Assembly: GCA_015494165.1 (NCBI GenBank)
Contig: WGBS01000039.1
Coordinates: forward strand, 1-19,265
Length of the DNA: 19,265 nucleotides
Reading direction: 5' to 3'
DNA from: Gammaproteobacteria bacterium
Lineage (GTDB): Bacteria > Pseudomonadota > Gammaproteobacteria > S144-34
Part shown: piece after piece, positions 16,077 through 19,265 of the stretch
How positions within the stretch are numbered: position 1 is the first letter of the stretch
How the letters are laid out: each line of letters begins with the position of its first letter
Program-made: the position numbers and the translations under genes
The notes under the pieces: generated by a model
The model's database searches: none
Told to the model about the DNA's origin: nothing
Seen by the model: only the letters and a program-made list of their open reading frames with translations

Positions 16077-16588
16077 GGGCCGCCCTCCCGCCAGGCCGCC
16101 CGCAGGCGCGCCAGCGCCTCGGCCGCCTTGCGGCGCACGGTGCCCTCCGGCAGGCCGAGGGCGGCGGCGATCTCGCGGTGCGTCATCCCGATCCAGTAAC
16201 GCATGAGCACGATGTCCTGCTCGTCGCCGTCGAGCCGCTCGCGCACCAGCCGCCGCAGGGCCTCGTGCTCGGCCGGATCGCCGCCCGTGGCCGCCTCGGG
16301 CGGGTCGGGCGCGAGCCGCCGGGCGGTGGCCTGGCGGCGCTGGTGGTCCACCAGCAGGTTGAGGGCGATGCGGTAGAGCAGCGCGCGCGGCGCGCTTGGG
16401 TCGCGGCAGGCGGTGCGCGTCAGGCGCAGGAAGGCCTCGGCGAGGAGGTCGTAGGCGGTCTCGGGGTCGGCGCCGCGCGCGACGAGCAGCTTCCACAGGC
16501 GCGGCGCCTCGGCGCGGTAGAAGGCGGCGAAGGCCTCCTCGTCGCCCTCGCGGCACCAGCGGCGGACGAGGGCGTCGGTGGCGGCCAC
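16073..16588 (-). CDS. ECF-type RNA polymerase sigma factor
   Basis: Small sigma-70-family (extracytoplasmic function) factor, 171 aa, with region 2 at about residues 15-85 (FYRAEAPRLWKLLVARG, then LLYRIALNLLVDHQRR) and region 4 at about 115-168 (DEQDIVLMRYWIGMTHREIA, LGLPEGTVRRKAAEALARLR, a clear helix-turn-helix). The GTG at 16588 was chosen because it lies 4 bases after the Uma2 stop and starts the conserved part; no strong ribosome-binding site is seen, which fits coupling to Uma2. The stop overlaps the ATG of the membrane protein. The likely job is to switch on genes, perhaps mshQ, when the membrane partner releases it. The regulon is unknown and no self-recognised promoter could be identified. 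Confidence 0.88.
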   Translation of the reverse strand: MAATDALVRRWCREGDEEAFAAFYRAEAPRLWKLLVARGADPETAYDLLAEAFLRLTRTACRDPSAPRALLYRIALNLLVDHQRRQATARRLAPDPPEAATGGDPAEHEALRRLVRERLDGDEQDIVLMRYWIGMTHREIAAALGLPEGTVRRKAAEALARLRAAWREGGP

Positions 16589-16592
16589 GCGC

Positions 16593-17171
16593 TCAGGCGA
16601 GCGGGGAGAGGTCGAGGCGCGCGCCAGCGAGCGCCTCCGGCTCGACCGCGCGCGCCTCGGCGAGCGGCAGCCGCTCGATGCGGCGGTAGCCCTCGGGGCC
16701 CGGCACGCGGTGGATCTCCAGCCGTCCCGCCTCCAGGTCCACGAGCCAGGCCTCCGGGATGCCGTGGCGGGCGTACAGGGGGAGCTTGACCTCGCGGTCC
16801 CAGGCGGCGGTGGTGTCGGCCACCTCGACGACCAGGAGCACGTCCTCCGGGCCGGGATGGGCGTCGCGGTACCAGTCCGAGCGGGGCCTGAGCAGCGCGA
16901 GATCCGGCTGCGGCTCGGAGCGCTCGCCGAGGCGGATCGGGCTCTGGCAGCGGACGATCGCCCGTCCCCCCACCACCTCGCTGAGCTTGGATAGGATCCA
17001 GTCCACGGCACCCGCGTGCCGACTTCCTATCGGCGCCATCTCGTACAGCTCTCCCTCGATCAGCTCCACGCGGTCGTCCTCGCCGAGGATCCCGGCCTCG
17101 GCGAGGCGGTGGTAGTCGGCCACCGTCCAGCGGTGCCGGCGGACCGGGGGCGCCTCGCGCACGCTCGCCAT
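16593..17171 (-). CDS. Uma2 family (DUF820) PD-(D/E)XK-like protein
   Basis: 192-aa cytoplasmic protein of the Uma2/DUF820 family, which has a restriction-endonuclease-like fold. Conserved landmarks are present in order: WTVADYHRLAEAGIL (15-29), RVELIEGELYEMAPIGSRH (34-52), the acidic active-site stretch EPQPDLALL (about 86-94), VLLVVEVADTT (about 109-119), KLPLYARHGIPEAWLVDLE. The catalytic Asp and Glu therefore appear intact. The biological role of Uma2 proteins is unclear. They are very numerous in cyanobacteria and scattered elsewhere, often spread by transfer. GAGAGG lies right before the ATG. The gene sits in a cassette between mshP and the sigma factor, next to a truncated relative. 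Confidence 0.9.
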   Translation of the reverse strand: MASVREAPPVRRHRWTVADYHRLAEAGILGEDDRVELIEGELYEMAPIGSRHAGAVDWILSKLSEVVGGRAIVRCQSPIRLGERSEPQPDLALLRPRSDWYRDAHPGPEDVLLVVEVADTTAAWDREVKLPLYARHGIPEAWLVDLEAGRLEIHRVPGPEGYRRIERLPLAEARAVEPEALAGARLDLSPLA

Positions 17172-17175
17172 CCTC

Positions 17176-17400
17176 TCAGCCCTCCCGCGGCCACACCGCA
17201 GCGCCCTCGATCGCGACGCGGCGGCCCTCGATCTCCGTCAACCAGATCGCCTCGTCGAGCTGGCGGGCGAGCCGCAGGGCCGCGCGCTGGTGCGCGATGC
17301 CCGGCGAGGGCGCCATCGCGAGCGGCTGGCCGCGCACGAGCTCCCAGTCGCCCTCCCAGCGGGCGTGGTCCTCGGCGGTGTAGTGCTCCAGGGGCTCCAT
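17176..17400 (-). pseudogene. Truncated Uma2-family gene (N-terminal part only)
   Basis: 74-aa product. It begins MEPLEHYTAEDHARWEGDWE, continues LVRGQPLAMAPSPGIAHQRAA and reaches a QLDEAI helix, which is the usual N-terminal third of a Uma2 protein of a different subtype from the next gene. It then runs into an unrelated short tail and stops. The PD-(D/E)XK core with its catalytic residues is missing, so nuclease activity is not expected. It may be a remnant or a retained short protein. The ATG at 17400 is preferred over 17433 because the promoter -10 box (17424-17429) lies between them and GGGAGG precedes it. Four bases separate it from the full Uma2 gene. Confidence 0.7.
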
Positions 17401-17423
17401 GGTCACATCCGCCTCCCGCTCCG

Positions 17424-17452
17424 ATTCCAGCACCGGCTCCGGGGGCTGTCAA
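17424..17452 (-). promoter_or_regulatory. Sigma-70 promoter of the Uma2-sigma-mshQ unit
   Basis: On the minus strand a perfect -35 TTGACA (17447-17452) is followed after 17 bases by TGGAAT (17424-17429; 4 of 6 to TATAAT). Transcription would start near 17417, 17 bases before the ATG at 17400. It lies in the 68-base gap after mshP, so the downstream genes need not depend on the pilus operon promoter. Confidence 0.65.
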
Positions 17453-17468
17453 ACGGCCGCGGCCCGCC

Positions 17469-17885
17469 TCACCGTGGCTTGACGACGGCGGTGACGGTGC
17501 GGCGCACCTGGTCCTCGGCGCTGCCGCGTGTGGCCGTCACGGTCAGGCGCACGAGCTCGTAGGGCGGCCCGCCGCCCTCGGTGAAGGGCCCGCCCATGTC
17601 GTCGCACTGCACCGTGACCGTGAAGCCTTCCACGTCGAAGCTCGCCCCGTTCGTGTCGCAGGCCGTGGTGGCCTTCTCCTTGACGATGGCCCATTCCAGC
17701 CCCGAGAGCGCCGCGAACCAGGCGCGCGCGCCCTGCACGCTGAGCGCCGGCACCTGATGCTGCACGCTCGTCACCGTGACGAGGTAGGCCCCGAGCGCGG
17801 CCAGCACCACGATGAGGAAGATCGCCCCCACCAGGGACATGCCCCGCTGGCGCGCGCCCGCCGCGATGCGCTCCCGCACCCTCAT
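17469..17885 (-). CDS. mshP: MshP-like minor pilin/pilus assembly protein
   Basis: 138-aa class of pilin-like protein. The N-terminus has a short basic leader and the prepilin-like junction RQRGMSLVGAIFLIVVLAAL, with cleavage expected between Gly15 and Met16 and a single hydrophobic helix (about 18-38). Position +5 of the mature form is Gly rather than Glu, as is common in PilX/GspK/MshP-type minor subunits. Two Cys (in TTACDTNG and VQCDDMG) could form a disulfide in the small beta-rich head. The start at 17885 overlaps the mshO stop as ATGA. Name and role follow from its fold and its place after mshD and mshO, as in the Vibrio msh order D-O-P-Q; the sequence itself is too divergent for certainty. 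Confidence 0.75.
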   Translation of the reverse strand: MRVRERIAAGARQRGMSLVGAIFLIVVLAALGAYLVTVTSVQHQVPALSVQGARAWFAALSGLEWAIVKEKATTACDTNGASFDVEGFTVTVQCDDMGGPFTEGGGPPYELVRLTVTATRGSAEDQVRRTVTAVVKPR

Positions 17886-18808
17886 GGCTGGTTCGGCACG
17901 TGGGCCTGCTGGAGCAGCGTCACGGACTCGCCCGCCTCGGTGACGGTGAGGGTGGCGGTCACGAGCCCCGCGCGCGTGCTGCTGCCGGGGCTGTAGGTGA
18001 AGCGGCAGGCGCTGACGCGGTCCACCACCAGCGGCGGGGCCGGCGCCCGGCTCAGCGGCGGCGAGGCGGGGTCGGTGGGCTGCGTCGCCTCGATGCGGTA
18101 GTCCTGGTAGCGGCGGATGGTGCCGGCCGTCAGGTCGCAGTGGAAGGTCACGGACGTGTCCACGACGTAGAAGCGCTGCTGCGGCGAGGGGTAGGGGAAG
18201 GCGCGCCCCGAGGAGAAGCTGAGGTTGTTGAACCGGATTTGGTCCGAGCCGTCGGCCGCGCCGTCGTCGACCACCGCCGCGATGGTCGCCATGTTGTCGC
18301 GCGCCCAGGCGTTCGCGCCGGGCTGGCCGGTGTTGTAGACCACCAGGCAGTCGGCGCGCCCCTGCACGCAGTCGTTCGGGCCGGGGCCGGTGTCGATCTC
18401 CGCGAGGCGCTGGAGCTGGCCGACCACGTCGAAGCGGTCGTCGGGGCTCGCGGGGGTGAAGCGCAGCGGGTCGCCCGGGGGCCGGGCGCGGTAGCGCCCG
18501 CCCTCGAGCACGCGCAGGAACTCGATGCAGCGCCCGGAGCAGGCGACGCGGATGCTGTTCGGCAGCGCCTGGCGCAGCTCGCGGATCATGTGCTTGAGCG
18601 CCGTGTCGGCGGCGTCGACCAGCTCGGCGCGCCGCGCGGTGTCGACGAAGCCCTTCACGGGCCCGGCGATGAAGCGCGCGGCGATGCCGGCGACGATGCC
18701 CGCGATCACGATCACCACGATCATCTCCACCAGCGTCAGGCCCGCCCCGCTGCGCGGGGCCCGTTCGGCCCGCGCGCCTCTCGCCGCCCGTCTCCCGTCG
18801 CACACCAT
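17882..18808 (-). CDS. mshO: MshO-like prepilin-type minor pilin
   Basis: 308-aa minor pilin of the MSHA type IV pilus system. A 23-residue basic leader is followed by GAGLTLVEMIVVIVIAGIVA, the type IV methylation motif: PilD-type cleavage before Leu24 or at the adjacent Gly, with Glu at mature +5, then a hydrophobic helix. The large C-terminal domain carries Cys pairs (VACSGRCIEFL; DCVQGRADCLVVYN; FHCDL; SACRFTYS) that could make disulfides. Length and the SxRFTYxPG-type ending fit MshO. The ATG at 18808 follows the mshD stop by two bases, and mshP overlaps its stop codon, so all are in one operon. Identity rests on motif, size and order. Confidence 0.82.
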   Translation of the reverse strand: MVCDGRRAARGARAERAPRSGAGLTLVEMIVVIVIAGIVAGIAARFIAGPVKGFVDTARRAELVDAADTALKHMIRELRQALPNSIRVACSGRCIEFLRVLEGGRYRARPPGDPLRFTPASPDDRFDVVGQLQRLAEIDTGPGPNDCVQGRADCLVVYNTGQPGANAWARDNMATIAAVVDDGAADGSDQIRFNNLSFSSGRAFPYPSPQQRFYVVDTSVTFHCDLTAGTIRRYQDYRIEATQPTDPASPPLSRAPAPPLVVDRVSACRFTYSPGSSTRAGLVTATLTVTEAGESVTLLQQAHVPNQP

Positions 18809-18810
18809 CG

Positions 18811-19265
18811 TCAGTAGCTCATCCGCCAGCCGGCGACCTTCACGTCGAGCCAGCCCGCGCTGTCGTGGGTCACCCGCACCTCGATGCGCCGGCCGGCCAC
18901 GCCGTTGAGCGTCGCGTCGGCCACGCTCACCTGCACGTTGTAGGCCTCGAGCCCGGCGATGGGGTTCCCGTTGCGGTCCACCGCCCCGCTCGCGTCGTTG
19001 AGACCGTTGTAGTCGCACACGTCGTCGTAGGTGGCCCGCGTCTCGCCCGCCTCCGGCCCGCAGCCCGTCTCGCCGTCGGGGTCGGCGTAGGCCGCGAGCG
19101 TGATCTCCTCGAGATAGGACTGGGCGATGGCCACCGCCTGCTCGGTGAGCATGGGGTCGGCGCCGTGGCGCATCGCCTGCGTCAGCGCCGCGAGCACCCC
19201 CGCCACCGCGATGCTGATCACCACGATGGCGACGACGAGCTCCACCAGCGTCATGCCCCCGGCCC
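18811..19265 (-). CDS. mshD: MshD-like prepilin-type minor pilin (5' end outside the window)
   Basis: Minor pilin with the type IV motif GG/MTLVELVVAIVVISIAVAGV; mature +5 Glu is present. The Met at 19254 is the first residue of the mature pilin rather than the likely translation start: the three codons upstream encode A-G-G in frame, so the leader and true start codon lie beyond base 19265. The visible part is about 150 codons. Two Cys (TGCGPEAG, DVCDYNGL) and the motif YLEEITLAAYADPDG, typical of MshD/PilV-like proteins, are seen. It heads the minus-strand operon mshD-mshO-mshP in this window, and the remaining msh genes (mshA/B/C and the motor) presumably lie beyond the right edge. Confidence 0.82.
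   Translation of the reverse strand, partial: AGGMTLVELVVAIVVISIAVAGVLAALTQAMRHGADPMLTEQAVAIAQSYLEEITLAAYADPDGETGCGPEAGETRATYDDVCDYNGLNDASGAVDRNGNPIAGLEAYNVQVSVADATLNGVAGRRIEVRVTHDSAGWLDVKVAGWRMSY

Noticed and set aside
19252..19254. ATG at the right edge as the mshD start codon
   Set aside because: It encodes the first residue of the mature pilin; the in-frame A-G-G codons before it show that the leader continues past the window.

Overview
The window looks like chromosomal DNA of a high-GC gammaproteobacterium. An Ectothiorhodospiraceae/Chromatiales-type lineage is my best guess. The grounds are the two-subunit glycyl-tRNA synthetase, the glnA - DUF4124 - ntrB - ntrC order with Escherichia coli-like NtrC and sigma-54 control sites, and an MSHA-type pilus cluster. 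The species cannot be named from sequence alone. No rRNA, tRNA, CRISPR array, transposase or integrase was seen.

Layout. 1-2172 (minus): glyS (3' end cut off by the window) and glyQ, overlapping by 8 bp. 2290-2951 (plus): an unrecognised 190-aa gene behind a sequence that matches a flagellar sigma-28 promoter. 3037-5520 (plus): a compact three-gene unit. It holds a PP-loop RNA-thiolase-like enzyme with a CxxC plus distal Cys arrangement, a TusA-like sulfur carrier, and a CDF metal exporter with a doubled C-terminal domain. 5521-10883 (plus): the nitrogen-control locus, with two NtrC sites, a sigma-54 promoter, glnA, a terminator, about 350 bp of heptamer repeats, a DUF4124 envelope protein, another NtrC site over a TATAAT box, ntrB and ntrC. 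10922-11744 (minus): a HepT/MntA toxin-antitoxin pair. 11803-19265 (minus): MSHA pilus genes mshD (5' end cut off), mshO and mshP. These are followed by a cassette with its own promoter: a truncated Uma2, a full Uma2, an ECF sigma factor and a small membrane protein. The region ends with a 1304-aa MshQ-like LamG/DUF6701 surface protein.

How the genes work together. NtrB/NtrC would activate glnA through the two upstream sites and sigma-54, and repress their own promoter through the site at 8213-8229. Tyr397 of GlnA is present, so adenylylation control is expected. TusA probably hands sulfur to the PP-loop enzyme encoded directly upstream. MshD/O/P are minor pilins of a mannose-sensitive-haemagglutinin-type pilus and MshQ is the likely surface or tip protein. 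The sigma factor and its membrane partner are joined to mshQ by two ATGA stop/start overlaps.

The points most worth following up are: the G3N4 heptamer arrays with G-quadruplex potential behind glnA; the predicted three-Cys cluster in the PP-loop enzyme beside TusA; the sigma/membrane-protein/mshQ coupling inside an interrupted msh operon; the composition break inside mshQ; and the sigma-28-like promoter before the unknown gene.
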